The notes under the pieces are model-generated. The model was not told the DNA's origin and searched no databases. It saw nothing but the letters and a program-made list of their open reading frames with translations. Of a stretch of 64,000 nt of DNA, positions 38,749-51,280 are shown piece after piece; the stretch's first letter is position 1; the number at the start of each line of letters is the position of its first letter. Source of the DNA: Ulva prolifera (lineage: Eukaryota > Chlorophyta > Ulvophyceae > Ulvales > Ulvaceae); contig JALAAN010000010.1 of NCBI GenBank assembly GCA_023078555.1, forward strand, positions 248,001 through 312,000. The letters run 5' to 3'. A program made the translations under genes and the position numbers.

Positions 38749-39452
38749 CCGCGCCTCACAAAAACATGTTCCCAACCTCACGTTAGGGGCTGAATCTTTG
38801 CACATGATGCTCTCTATGTCAAAGGAATGTGGTCTAGAAGTTTGGAGGCAATCAAGTGATAAGTCAGGGCTAGGGCTGCCATCAATGTTGAAATGGCAGC
38901 GTGCTCCCATGCCACTCATGCAGAAATCCCGCGCCTCACAAAAACATGTTCACAACATCACGTTAGGGGCTGAATCTTTGCACATGATGCTCTCTATGTC
39001 AAAGGAATGTGGTCTAGAAGTTTGGAGGCAATCAAGTGATAAGTCAGGGCTAGGGCTGCTATCAATGTTGAAATGGCAGCGTGCTCCCATGCCCCTCATG
39101 CAGAAATCTCGCCCTCACAAAAACAGGTTCCCAACCTCACGTTCGGGGCTGAATCTTTGCACATGATGCTCTCTATGTCAAAGGAATGTGGTGTAGAAGT
39201 TTGGAGGCAATCAAGTGATAAGTCAGGGCTAGGGCTGCTATCAATGTTGAAATGGCAGCGTGCTCCCATGCCCCTCATGCAGAAATCCCGCGCCTCACAA
39301 AAACATGTTCCCAACCTCACGTTAGGGGCTGAATCTTTGCACATGATGCTCTCTATGTCAAAGGAATGTGGTGTAGAAGTTTGGAGGCCATCAAGTGACA
39401 AGTCAGGGCAAGGGCTGCTATCAATGTTGAAATGGCAGCGCGCTCTCCCGCC
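38675..39452. repeat. 719-bp tandem duplication (4 monomers), second copy of 37956-38674
   Basis: Offset 719 bp from 37956. The shared order is the 'ccacacatgc', 'tgttcacaacatc', 'cacgttcgggg' and 'gaggccatc' monomers. The match stops where 'ccacacatgc' becomes 'ccactcatgc' at about 39433. Confidence 0.78.
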
Positions 39453-39814
39453 ACTCATGCAGAAATCCCGCGCTTCACAAAAACAGGTTCCCAACCTCAC
39501 GTTAGGGGCTGAATCTTTGCACATGATACTCTCTATGTCACAGGAATGTGGTCTAGAAGTTTGGAGGCAATCAAGTGATAAGTCAGGGCTAGGGCTGCTA
39601 TCAATGTTGAAAAGGCAGCGCGCTCTCCCGCCCCTCATGCAGAAATCCCGCGCCTCACAAAAACAGGTTCCCAACCTCACGTTAGGGGCTGAATCTTTGC
39701 ACATGATACTCTCTATGTCACAGGAATGTGGTCTAGAAGTTTGGAGGCAATCAAGTGATAAGTCAGGGCAAGGGCTCCTATCCATGTTGAAATGGCAGCG
39801 CGCTCTCCCGCCAC

Positions 39815-42153
39815 TCATGCAGAAATCTCGCCCTCACAAAAACAGGTTCCCAACCTCACGTTAGGGGCTGAATCTTTGCACATGATGCTCTCTATGTCAA
39901 AGGAATGTGGTCTAGAAGTTTGGAGGCAATCAAGTGACAAGTCAGGGCAAGGGTTGCTATCAATGTTGAAATGGCAGCGCGCTCTCCCGCCCCTCATGCA
40001 GAAATCTCGCCCTCACAAAAACAGGTTCCCAACCTCACGTTCGGGGCTGAATCTTTGCACATGATGCTCTCTATGTCAAAGGAATGTGGTGTAGAAGTTT
40101 GGAGGCAATCAAGTGATAAGTCAGGGCAAGGGTTGCTATCAATGTTGAAAAGGCAGCGCGCTCTCCCGCCCCTCATGCAGAAATCCCGCGCCTCACAAAA
40201 ACAGGTTCCCAACCTCACGTTTGGGGCTGAATCTTTGCACATGATACTCTCTATGTCAAAGGAATGTCATGTAGAAGTTTGGAGGCAATCAAGTGATAAG
40301 TCAGGGCTAGGGCTGCTATCAATGTTGAAATGGCAGCACGCTCTCCCGCCACTCACGCAGAAATCTCGCCCCCGCAAAAACAGGTTCCCAACCTCACTTT
40401 AGGGGCTGAATCTTTGCACATGATGCTATCTATGTCAAATTAATGTGATGTGATGGTTTGGAGGCAATCAAGTGATAACTCAGGGCGGGCTAGGGCTGCT
40501 TTAAATGTTGAAATGGCAGCGTGCTCCCATGCCACTCATGCAGAAATCTCGCACCTCACAAAAACAGGTTCCCAACCTCACCTTAGGGGCTGAATCTTTG
40601 CACATGATGCTCTCTATGTCAAAGGAATGTGGTGTAGAAGTTTGGAGGCAATCAAGTGATAAGTCAGGGCTAGGGCTGCTATCAATGTTGAAATGGCAGC
40701 ACGCTCTCCCGCCACTCATGCAGAAATCTCGCCCTCGCAAAAACAGGTTCCCAACCTCACTTTAGGGGCTGAATCTTTGCACATGATGCTATCTATGTCA
40801 AATTAATGTGATGTGATGGTTTGGAGGCAATCAAGTGATAACTCAGGGCTAGGGCTGCTTTAAATGTTGAAATGGCAGCGTGCTCCCATGCCACTCATGC
40901 AGAAATCTCGCACCTCACAAAAACAGGTTCCCAACCTCACCTTAGGGGCTGAATCTTTGCACATGATGCTCTCTATGTCAAAGGAATGTGGTGTAGAAGT
41001 TTGGAGGCAATCAAGTGATAAGTCAGGGCTAGGGCTGCTATCAATGTTGAAAAGGCAGCGCGCTCTCCCGCCCCTCATGCAGAAATCCCGCGCCTCACAA
41101 AAACAGGTTCCCAACCTCACGTTTGGGGCTGAATCTTTGCACATGATACTCTCTATGTCAAAGGAATGTGGTGTAGAAGTTTGGAGGCAATCAAGTGATA
41201 AGTCAGGGCAAGGGCTGCTATCAATGTTGAAAAGGCAGCGCGCTCTCCCGCCCCTCATGCAGAAATCTCGCCCTCACAAAAACAGGTTCCCAACCTCACG
41301 TTAGGGGCTGAATCTTTGCACATGATGCTCTCTATGTCAAAGGAATGTGGTGTAGAAGTTTGGAGGCAATCAAGTGATAAGTCAGGGCTAGGGCTGCCAT
41401 CAATGTTGAAATGGCAGCGTGCTCCCATGCCACTCATGCAGAAATCCCGCGCCTCACAAAAACATGTTCCCAACCTCACGTTAGGGGCTGAATCTTTGCA
41501 CATGATGCTATCTATGTCAAATTAATGTGATGTGAGGGTTTGGAGGCAATCAAGTGATAACTCAGGGCTAGGGCTGCTTTAAATGTTGAAATGGCAGCGT
41601 GCTCCCATGCCACTCATGCAGAAATCTCGCACCTCACAAAAACAGGTTCCCAACCTCACCATAGGGGCTGAATCTTTGCACATGATGCTCTCTATGTCAA
41701 AGGAATGTGGTGTAGAAGTTTGGAGGCAATCAAGTGATAAGTCAGGGCTAGGGCTGCTATCAATGTTGAAATGGCAGCGCGCTCTCCCGCCACTCATGCA
41801 GAAATCCCGCGCCTCACAAAAACAGGTTCCCAACCTCACGTTAGGGGCTGATTCTATGCACATGATGCTCTCTTTGTCAAAGGAATGTGGTCTAGAAGTT
41901 TGGAGGCAATCAAGTGATAAGTCAGGGCAAGGGTTGCTATCAATGTTGAAAAGGCAGCGCGCTCTCCCGCCCCTCATGCAGAAATCCCGCGCCTCACAAA
42001 AACAGGTTCCCAACCTCACGTTAGGGGCTGAATCTTTGCACATGATACTCTCTATGTCAAAGGAATGTGGTGTAGAAGTTTGGAGGCAATCAAGTGATAA
42101 GTCAGGGCAAGGGCTGCTATCAATGTTGAAAAGGCAGCGCGCTCTCCCGCCCC
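39815..42153. repeat. 2339-bp tandem duplication, copy 1 (13 monomers plus 4 bp)
   Basis: Matches 42154-44585 at offset 2339 before 40485 and 2335 after it. The difference is a four-base GGGC duplication in 'cagggcgggctagggctg' (40481-40498), private to this copy. A private 'ctcacgcag' lies near 40352 and 'gattctatgcac' near 41849. Confidence 0.88.
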
Positions 42154-44585
42154 TCATGCAGAAATCTCGCCCTCACAAAAACAGGTTCCCAACCTCACGT
42201 TAGGGGCTGAATCTTTGCACATGATGCTCTCTATGTCAAAGGAATGTGGTCTAGAAGTTTGGAGGCAATCAAGTGACAAGTCAGGGCAAGGGTTGCTATC
42301 AATGTTGAAATGGCAGCGCGCTCTCCCGCCCCTCATGCAGAAATCTCGCCCTCACAAAAACAGGTTCCCAACCTCACGTTCGGGGCTGAATCTTTGCACA
42401 TGATGCTCTCTATGTCAAAGGAATGTGGTGTAGAAGTTTGGAGGCAATCAAGTGATAAGTCAGGGCAAGGGTTGCTATCAATGTTGAAAAGGCAGCGCGC
42501 TCTCCCGCCCCTCATGCAGAAATCCCGCGCCTCACAAAAACAGGTTCCCAACCTCACGTTTGGGGCTGAATCTTTGCACATGATACTCTCTATGTCAAAG
42601 GAATGTCATGTAGAAGTTTGGAGGCAATCAAGTGATAAGTCAGGGCTAGGGCTGCTATCAATGTTGAAATGGCAGCACGCTCTCCCGCCACTCATGCAGA
42701 AATCTCGCCCCCGCAAAAACAGGTTCCCAACCTCACTTTAGGGGCTGAATCTTTGCACATGATGCTATCTATGTCAAATTAATGTGATGTGATGGTTTGG
42801 AGGCAATCAAGTGATAACTCAGGGCTAGGGCTGCTTTAAATGTTGAAATGGCAGCGTGCTCCCATGCCACTCATGCAGAAATCTCGCACCTCACAAAAAC
42901 AGGTTCCCAACCTCACCTTAGGGGCTGAATCTTTGCACATGATGCTCTCTATGTCAAAGGAATGTGGTGTAGAAGTTTGGAGGCAATCAAGTGATAAGTC
43001 AGGGCTAGGGCTGCTATCAATGTTGAAATGGCAGCACGCTCTCCCGCCACTCATGCAGAAATCTCGCCCTCGCAAAAACAGGTTCCCAACCTCACTTTAG
43101 GGGCTGAATCTTTGCACATGATGCTATCTATGTCAAATTAATGTGATGTGATGGTTTGGAGGCAATCAAGTGATAACTCAGGGCTAGGGCTGCTTTAAAT
43201 GTTGAAATGGCAGCGTGCTCCCATGCCACTCATGCAGAAATCTCGCACCTCACAAAAACAGGTTCCCAACCTCACCTTAGGGGCTGAATCTTTGCACATG
43301 ATGCTCTCTATGTCAAAGGAATGTGGTGTAGAAGTTTGGAGGCAATCAAGTGATAAGTCAGGGCTAGGGCTGCTATCAATGTTGAAAAGGCAGCGCGCTC
43401 TCCCGCCCCTCATGCAGAAATCCCGCGCCTCACAAAAACAGGTTCCCAACCTCACGTTTGGGGCTGAATCTTTGCACATGATACTCTCTATGTCAAAGGA
43501 ATGTGGTGTAGAAGTTTGGAGGCAATCAAGTGATAAGTCAGGGCAAGGGCTGCTATCAATGTTGAAAAGGCAGCGCGCTCTCCCGCCCCTCATGCAGAAA
43601 TCTCGCCCTCACAAAAACAGGTTCCCAACCTCACGTTAGGGGCTGAATCTTTGCACATGATGCTCTCTATGTCAAAGGAATGTGGTGTAGAAGTTTGGAG
43701 GCAATCAAGTGATAAGTCAGGGCTAGGGCTGCCATCAATGTTGAAATGGCAGCGTGCTCCCATGCCACTCATGCAGAAATCCCGCGCCTCACAAAAACAT
43801 GTTCCCAACCTCACGTTAGGGGCTGAATCTTTGCACATGATGCTATCTATGTCAAATTAATGTGATGTGAGGGTTTGGAGGCAATCAAGTGATAACTCAG
43901 GGCTAGGGCTGCTTTAAATGTTGAAATGGCAGCGTGCTCCCATGCCACTCATGCAGAAATCTCGCACCTCACAAAAACAGGTTCCCAACCTCACCATAGG
44001 GGCTGAATCTTTGCACATGATGCTCTCTATGTCAAAGGAATGTGGTGTAGAAGTTTGGAGGCAATCAAGTGATAAGTCAGGGCTAGGGCTGCTATCAATG
44101 TTGAAATGGCAGCGCGCTCTCCCGCCACTCATGCAGAAATCCCGCGCCTCACAAAAACAGGTTCCCAACCTCACGTTAGGGGCTGAATCTATGCACATGA
44201 TGCTCTCTTTGTCAAAGGAATGTGGTCTAGAAGTTTGGAGGCAATCAAGTGATAAGTCAGGGCAAGGGTTGCTATCAATGTTGAAAAGGCAGCGCGCTCT
44301 CCCGCCCCTCATGCAGAAATCCCGCGCCTCACAAAAACAGGTTCCCAACCTCACGTTAGGGGCTGAATCTTTGCACATGATACTCTCTATGTCAAAGGAA
44401 TGTGGTGTAGAAGTTTGGAGGCAATCAAGTGATAAGTCAGGGCAAGGGCTGCTATCAATGTTGAAAAGGCAGCGCGCTCTCCCGCCCCTCATGCAGAAAT
44501 CTCGCCCTCACAAAAACAGGTTCCCAACCTCACGTTAGGGGCTGAATCTTTGCACATGATGCTCTCTATGTCAAAGGAATGTGGT
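42154..44585. repeat. 2335-bp tandem duplication, copy 2
   Basis: Second copy of 39815-42153 without the GGGC insertion. Part of it (42155-44224) recurs at 46107-48176 (offset 3952), differing mainly by GAATTC and 'ctcaccaaaac' in the later copy. Another stretch (41470-43643) recurs at 51173-53346 (offset 9703). Confidence 0.87.
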
Positions 44586-46945
44586 GTAGAAGTTTGGAGG
44601 CAATCAAGTGATAAGTCAGGGCTAGGGCTGCCATCAATGTTGAAATGGCAGCGTGCTCCCATGCCACTCATGCAGAAATCCCGCGCCTCACAAAAACATG
44701 TTCCCAACATCACGTTAGGGGCTGAATCTTTGCACATGATGCTCTCTATGTCAAAGGAATGTGCTCTAGAAGTTTGGAGGCAATCAAGTGATAAGTCAGG
44801 GCTAGGGCTGCTATCAATGTTGAAATGGCAGCGTGCTCCCATGCCCCTCATGCAGAAATCTCGCCCTCACAAAAACAGGTTCCCAACCTCACGTTAGGGG
44901 CTGAATCTTTGCACATGATGCTCTCTTTGTCAAAGGAATGTGGTCTGGAAGTTTGGAGGCAATCAAGTGACAAGTCAGGGCAAGGGCTGCTATCAATGTT
45001 GAAATGGCAGCGCGCTCTCCCGCCACTCATGCAGAAATCCCGCGCTTCACAAAAACAGGTTCCCAACCTCACGTTAGGGGCTGAATCTTTGCACATGATA
45101 CTCTCTATGTCACAGGAATGTGGTCTAGAAGTTTGGAGGCAGTCAAGTGATAAGTCAGGGCAAGGGCTCCTATCAATGTTGAAATGGCAGCGCGCTCTCC
45201 CGCCACTCATGCAGAAATCTCGCGCCTCACAAAAACATGTTCCCAACCTCACGTTAGGGGCTGAATCTTTGCACATGATGCTCTCTATGTCAAAGGAATG
45301 TGGTGTAGAAGTTTGGAGGCAATCAAGTGATAAGTCAGGGCTAGGGCTGCCATCAATGTTGAAATGGCAGCGTGCTCCCATGCCACTCATGCAGAAATCC
45401 CGCGCCTCACAAAAACATGTTCCCAACATCACGTTAGGGGCTGAATCTTTGCACATGATGCTCTCTATGTCAAAGGAATGTGGTCTAGAAGTTTGGAGGC
45501 AATCAAGTGATAAGTCAGGGCTAGGGCTGCCATCAATGTTGAAATGGCAGCGTGCTCCCATGCAACTCATGCAGAAATCCCGCGCCTCACAAAAACATGT
45601 TCCCAACATCACGTTAGGGGCTGAATCTTTGCACATGATGCTCTCTATGTCAAAGGAATGTGGTGTAGAAGTTTGGAGGCAATCAAGTGATAAGTCAGGG
45701 CTAGGGCTGCCATCAATGTTGAAAAGGCAGCGCGCTCTCCCGCCCCTCATGCAGAAATCCCGCGCCTCACAAAAACAGGTTCCCAACCTCACGTTTGGGG
45801 CTGAATCTTTGCACATGATACTCTCTATGTCAAAGGAATGTGGTGTAGAAGTTTGGAGGCAATCAAGTGATAAGTCAGGGCTAGGGCTGCTATCAATGTT
45901 GAAATGGCAGCACGCTCTCCCGCCACTCATGCAGAAATCTCGCCCTCGCAAAAACAGGTTCCCAACCTCACGTTAGGGGCTGAATCTTTGCACATGATAC
46001 TCTCTATGTCACAGGAATGTGGTCTAGAAGTTTGGAGGCAATCAAGTGATAAGTCAGGGCAAGGGCTCCTATCAATGTTGAAATGGCAGCGCGCTCTCCC
46101 GCCACTCATGCAGAAATCTCGCCCTCACAAAAACAGGTTCCCAACCTCACGTTAGGGGCTGAATCTTTGCACATGATGCTCTCTATGTCAAAGGAATGTG
46201 GTCTAGAAGTTTGGAGGCAATCAAGTGACAAGTCAGGGCAAGGGTTGCTATCAATGTTGAAATGGCAGCGCGCTCTCCCGCCCCTCATGCAGAAATCTCG
46301 CCCTCACAAAAACAGGTTCCCAACCTCACGTTCGGGGCTGAATCTTTGCACATGATGCTCTCTATGTCAAAGGAATGTGGTGTAGAAGTTTGGAGGCAAT
46401 CAAGTGATAAGTCAGGGCAAGGGTTGCTATCAATGTTGAAAAGGCAGCGCGCTCTCCCGCCCCTCATGCAGAAATCCCGCGCCTCACAAAAACAGGTTCC
46501 CAACCTCACGTTTGGGGCTGAATCTTTGCACATGATACTCTCTATGTCAAAGGAATGTCATGTAGAAGTTTGGAGGCAATCAAGTGATAAGTCAGGGCTA
46601 GGGCTGCTATCAATGTTGAAATGGCAGCACGCTCTCCCGCCACTCATGCAGAAATCTCGCCCCCGCAAAAACAGGTTCCCAACCTCACTTTAGGGGCTGA
46701 ATCTTTGCACATGATGCTATCTATGTCAAATTAATGTGATGTGATGGTTTGGAGGCAATCAAGTGATAACTCAGGGCTAGGGCTGCTTTAAATGTTGAAA
46801 TGGCAGCGTGCTCCCATGCCACTCATGCAGAATTCTCGCACCTCACCAAAACAGGTTCCCAACCTCACCTTAGGGGCTGAATCTTTGCACATGATGCTCT
46901 CTATGTCAAAGGAATGTGGTGTAGAAGTTTGGAGGCAATCAAGTG

Positions 46946-49102
46946 ATAAGTCAGGGCTAGGGCTGCTATCAATGTTGAAATGGCAGCACGCTCTCCCGCC
47001 ACTCATGCAGAAATCTCGCCCTCGCAAAAACAGGTTCCCAACCTCACTTTAGGGGCTGAATCTTTGCACATGATGCTATCTATGTCAAATTAATGTGATG
47101 TGATGGTTTGGAGGCAATCAAGTGATAACTCAGGGCTAGGGCTGCTTTAAATGTTGAAATGGCAGCGTGCTCCCATGCCACTCATGCAGAAATCTCGCAC
47201 CTCACAAAAACAGGTTCCCAACCTCACCTTAGGGGCTGAATCTTTGCACATGATGCTCTCTATGTCAAAGGAATGTGGTGTAGAAGTTTGGAGGCAATCA
47301 AGTGATAAGTCAGGGCTAGGGCTGCTATCAATGTTGAAAAGGCAGCGCGCTCTCCCGCCCCTCATGCAGAAATCCCGCGCCTCACAAAAACAGGTTCCCA
47401 ACCTCACGTTTGGGGCTGAATCTTTGCACATGATACTCTCTATGTCAAAGGAATGTGGTGTAGAAGTTTGGAGGCAATCAAGTGATAAGTCAGGGCAAGG
47501 GCTGCTATCAATGTTGAAAAGGCAGCGCGCTCTCCCGCCCCTCATGCAGAAATCTCGCCCTCACAAAAACAGGTTCCCAACCTCACGTTAGGGGCTGAAT
47601 CTTTGCACATGATGCTCTCTATGTCAAAGGAATGTGGTGTAGAAGTTTGGAGGCAATCAAGTGATAAGTCAGGGCTAGGGCTGCCATCAATGTTGAAATG
47701 GCAGCGTGCTCCCATGCCACTCATGCAGAAATCCCGCGCCTCACAAAAACATGTTCCCAACCTCACGTTAGGGGCTGAATCTTTGCACATGATGCTATCT
47801 ATGTCAAATTAATGTGATGTGAGGGTTTGGAGGCAATCAAGTGATAACTCAGGGCTAGGGCTGCTTTAAATGTTGAAATGGCAGCGTGCTCCCATGCCAC
47901 TCATGCAGAAATCTCGCACCTCACAAAAACAGGTTCCCAACCTCACCATAGGGGCTGAATCTTTGCACATGATGCTCTCTATGTCAAAGGAATGTGGTGT
48001 AGAAGTTTGGAGGCAATCAAGTGATAAGTCAGGGCTAGGGCTGCTATCAATGTTGAAATGGCAGCGCGCTCTCCCGCCACTCATGCAGAAATCCCGCGCC
48101 TCACAAAAACAGGTTCCCAACCTCACGTTAGGGGCTGAATCTATGCACATGATGCTCTCTTTGTCAAAGGAATGTGGTGTAGAAGTTTGGAGGCAATCAA
48201 GTGATAAGTCAGGGCTAGGGCTGCCATCAATGTTGAAATGGCAGCGTGCTCCCATGCCACTCATGCAGAAATCCCGCGCCTCACAAAAACATGTTCCCAA
48301 CCTCACGTTAGGGGCTGAATCTTTGCACATGATGCTATCTATGTCAAATTAATGTGATGTGAGGGTTTGGAGGCAATCAAGTGATAACTCAGGGCTAGGG
48401 CTGCTTTAAATGTTGAAATGGCAGCGTGCTCCCATGCCACTCATGCAGAAATCTCGCACCTCACAAAAACAGGTTCCCAACCTCACCATAGGGGCTGAAT
48501 CTTTGCACATGATGCTCTCTATGTCAAAGGAATGTGGTGTAGAAGTTTGGAGGCAATCAAGTGATAAGTCAGGGCTAGGGCTGCTATCAATGTTGAAAAG
48601 GCAGCGCGCTCTCCCGCCACTCATGCAGAAATCCCGCGCCTCACAAAAACAGGTTCCCAACCTCACGTTTGGGGCTGAATCTATGCACATGATACTCTCT
48701 ATGTCAAAGGAATGTGGTCTAGAAGTTTGGAGGCAATCAAGTGATAAGTCAGGGCAAGGGTTGCTATCAATGTTGAAAAGGCAGCGCGCTCTCCCGCCCC
48801 TCATGCAGAAATCTCGCCCTCACAAAAACAGGTTCCCAACCTCACGTTAGGGGCTGAATCTTTGCACATGATGCTCTCTATGTCAAAGGAATGTGGTGTA
48901 GAAGTTTGGAGGCAATCAAGTGATAAGTCAGGGCTAGGGCTGCCATCAATGTTGAAATGGCAGCGTGCTCCCATGCCACTCATGCAGAAATCCCGCGCCT
49001 CACAAAAACAGGTTCCCAACCTCACGTTAGGGGCTGAATCTTTGCACATGATGCTATCTATGTCAAATTAATGTGATGTGAGGGTTTGGAGGCAATCAAG
49101 TG
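46946..49102. repeat. 2157-bp tandem duplication, copy 1 (12 monomers)
   Basis: Matches 49103-51280 at a constant offset of 2157 bp. Within it are spacers at 47147, 47866 and 48406, two 'caccataggggctg' monomers and 'gaatctatgcacatgatac' (about 48678). Confidence 0.88.
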
Positions 49103-51280
49103 ATAACTCAGGGCTAGGGCTGCTATCAATGTTGAAATGGCAGCACGCTCTCCCGCCACTCATGCAGAAATCTCGCCCTCGCAAAAACAGGTTCCCAACC
49201 TCACTTTAGGGGCTGAATCTTTGCACATGATGCTATCTATGTCAAATTAATGTGATGTGATGGTTTGGAGGCAATCAAGTGATAACTCAGGGCTAGGGCT
49301 GCTTTAAATGTTGAAATGGCAGCGTGCTCCCATGCCACTCATGCAGAAATCTCGCACCTCACAAAAACAGGTTCCCAACCTCACCTTAGGGGCTGAATCT
49401 TTGCACATGATGCTCTCTATGTCAAAGGAATGTGGTGTAGAAGTTTGGAGGCAATCAAGTGATAAGTCAGGGCTAGGGCTGCTATCAATGTTGAAAAGGC
49501 AGCGCGCTCTCCCGCCCCTCATGCAGAAATCCCGCGCCTCACAAAAACAGGTTCCCAACCTCACGTTTGGGGCTGAATCTTTGCACATGATACTCTCTAT
49601 GTCAAAGGAATGTGGTGTAGAAGTTTGGAGGCAATCAAGTGATAAGTCAGGGCAAGGGCTGCTATCAATGTTGAAAAGGCAGCGCGCTCTCCCGCCCCTC
49701 ATGCAGAAATCTCGCCCTCACAAAAACAGGTTCCCAACCTCACGTTAGGGGCTGAATCTTTGCACATGATGCTCTCTATGTCAAAGGAATGTGGTGTAGA
49801 AGTTTGGAGGCAATCAAGTGATAAGTCAGGGCTAGGGCTGCCATCAATGTTGAAATGGCAGCGTGCTCCCATGCCACTCATGCAGAAATCCCGCGCCTCA
49901 CAAAAACATGTTCCCAACCTCACGTTAGGGGCTGAATCTTTGCACATGATGCTATCTATGTCAAATTAATGTGATGTGAGGGTTTGGAGGCAATCAAGTG
50001 ATAACTCAGGGCTAGGGCTGCTTTAAATGTTGAAATGGCAGCGTGCTCCCATGCCACTCATGCAGAAATCTCGCACCTCACAAAAACAGGTTCCCAACCT
50101 CACCATAGGGGCTGAATCTTTGCACATGATGCTCTCTATGTCAAAGGAATGTGGTGTAGAAGTTTGGAGGCAATCAAGTGATAAGTCAGGGCTAGGGCTG
50201 CTATCAATGTTGAAATGGCAGCGCGCTCTCCCGCCACTCATGCAGAAATCCCGCGCCTCACAAAAACAGGTTCCCAACCTCACGTTAGGGGCTGAATCTA
50301 TGCACATGATGCTCTCTTTGTCAAAGGAATGTGGTGTAGAAGTTTGGAGGCAATCAAGTGATAAGTCAGGGCTAGGGCTGCCATCAATGTTGAAATGGCA
50401 GCGTGCTCCCATGCCACTCATGCAGAAATCCCGCGCCTCACAAAAACATGTTCCCAACCTCACGTTAGGGGCTGAATCTTTGCACATGATGCTATCTATG
50501 TCAAATTAATGTGATGTGAGGGTTTGGAGGCAATCAAGTGATAACTCAGGGCTAGGGCTGCTTTAAATGTTGAAATGGCAGCGTGCTCCCATGCCACTCA
50601 TGCAGAAATCTCGCACCTCACAAAAACAGGTTCCCAACCTCACCATAGGGGCTGAATCTTTGCACATGATGCTCTCTATGTCAAAGGAATGTGGTGTAGA
50701 AGTTTGGAGGCAATCAAGTGATAAGTCAGGGCTAGGGCTGCTATCAATGTTGAAAAGGCAGCGCGCTCTCCCGCCACTCATGCAGAAATCCCGCGCCTCA
50801 CAAAAACAGGTTCCCAACCTCACGTTTGGGGCTGAATCTATGCACATGATACTCTCTATGTCAAAGGAATGTGGTCTAGAAGTTTGGAGGCAATCAAGTG
50901 ATAAGTCAGGGCAAGGGTTGCTATCAATGTTGAAAAGGCAGCGCGCTCTCCCGCCCCTCATGCAGAAATCTCGCCCTCACAAAAACAGGTTCCCAACCTC
51001 ACGTTAGGGGCTGAATCTTTGCACATGATGCTCTCTATGTCAAAGGAATGTGGTGTAGAAGTTTGGAGGCAATCAAGTGATAAGTCAGGGCTAGGGCTGC
51101 CATCAATGTTGAAATGGCAGCGTGCTCCCATGCCACTCATGCAGAAATCCCGCGCCTCACAAAAACAGGTTCCCAACCTCACGTTAGGGGCTGAATCTTT
51201 GCACATGATGCTATCTATGTCAAATTAATGTGATGTGAGGGTTTGGAGGCAATCAAGTGATAACTCAGGGCTAGGGCTGC
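49103..51280. repeat. 2157-bp tandem duplication, copy 2
   Basis: Second copy of 46946-49102. It begins at the unique hybrid 'gataactcagggctagggc' followed by 'tgctatcaatg' (49101-49131). That hybrid joins the left half of a spacer monomer to the right half of an ordinary one, and looks like the crossover point. Confidence 0.88.
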
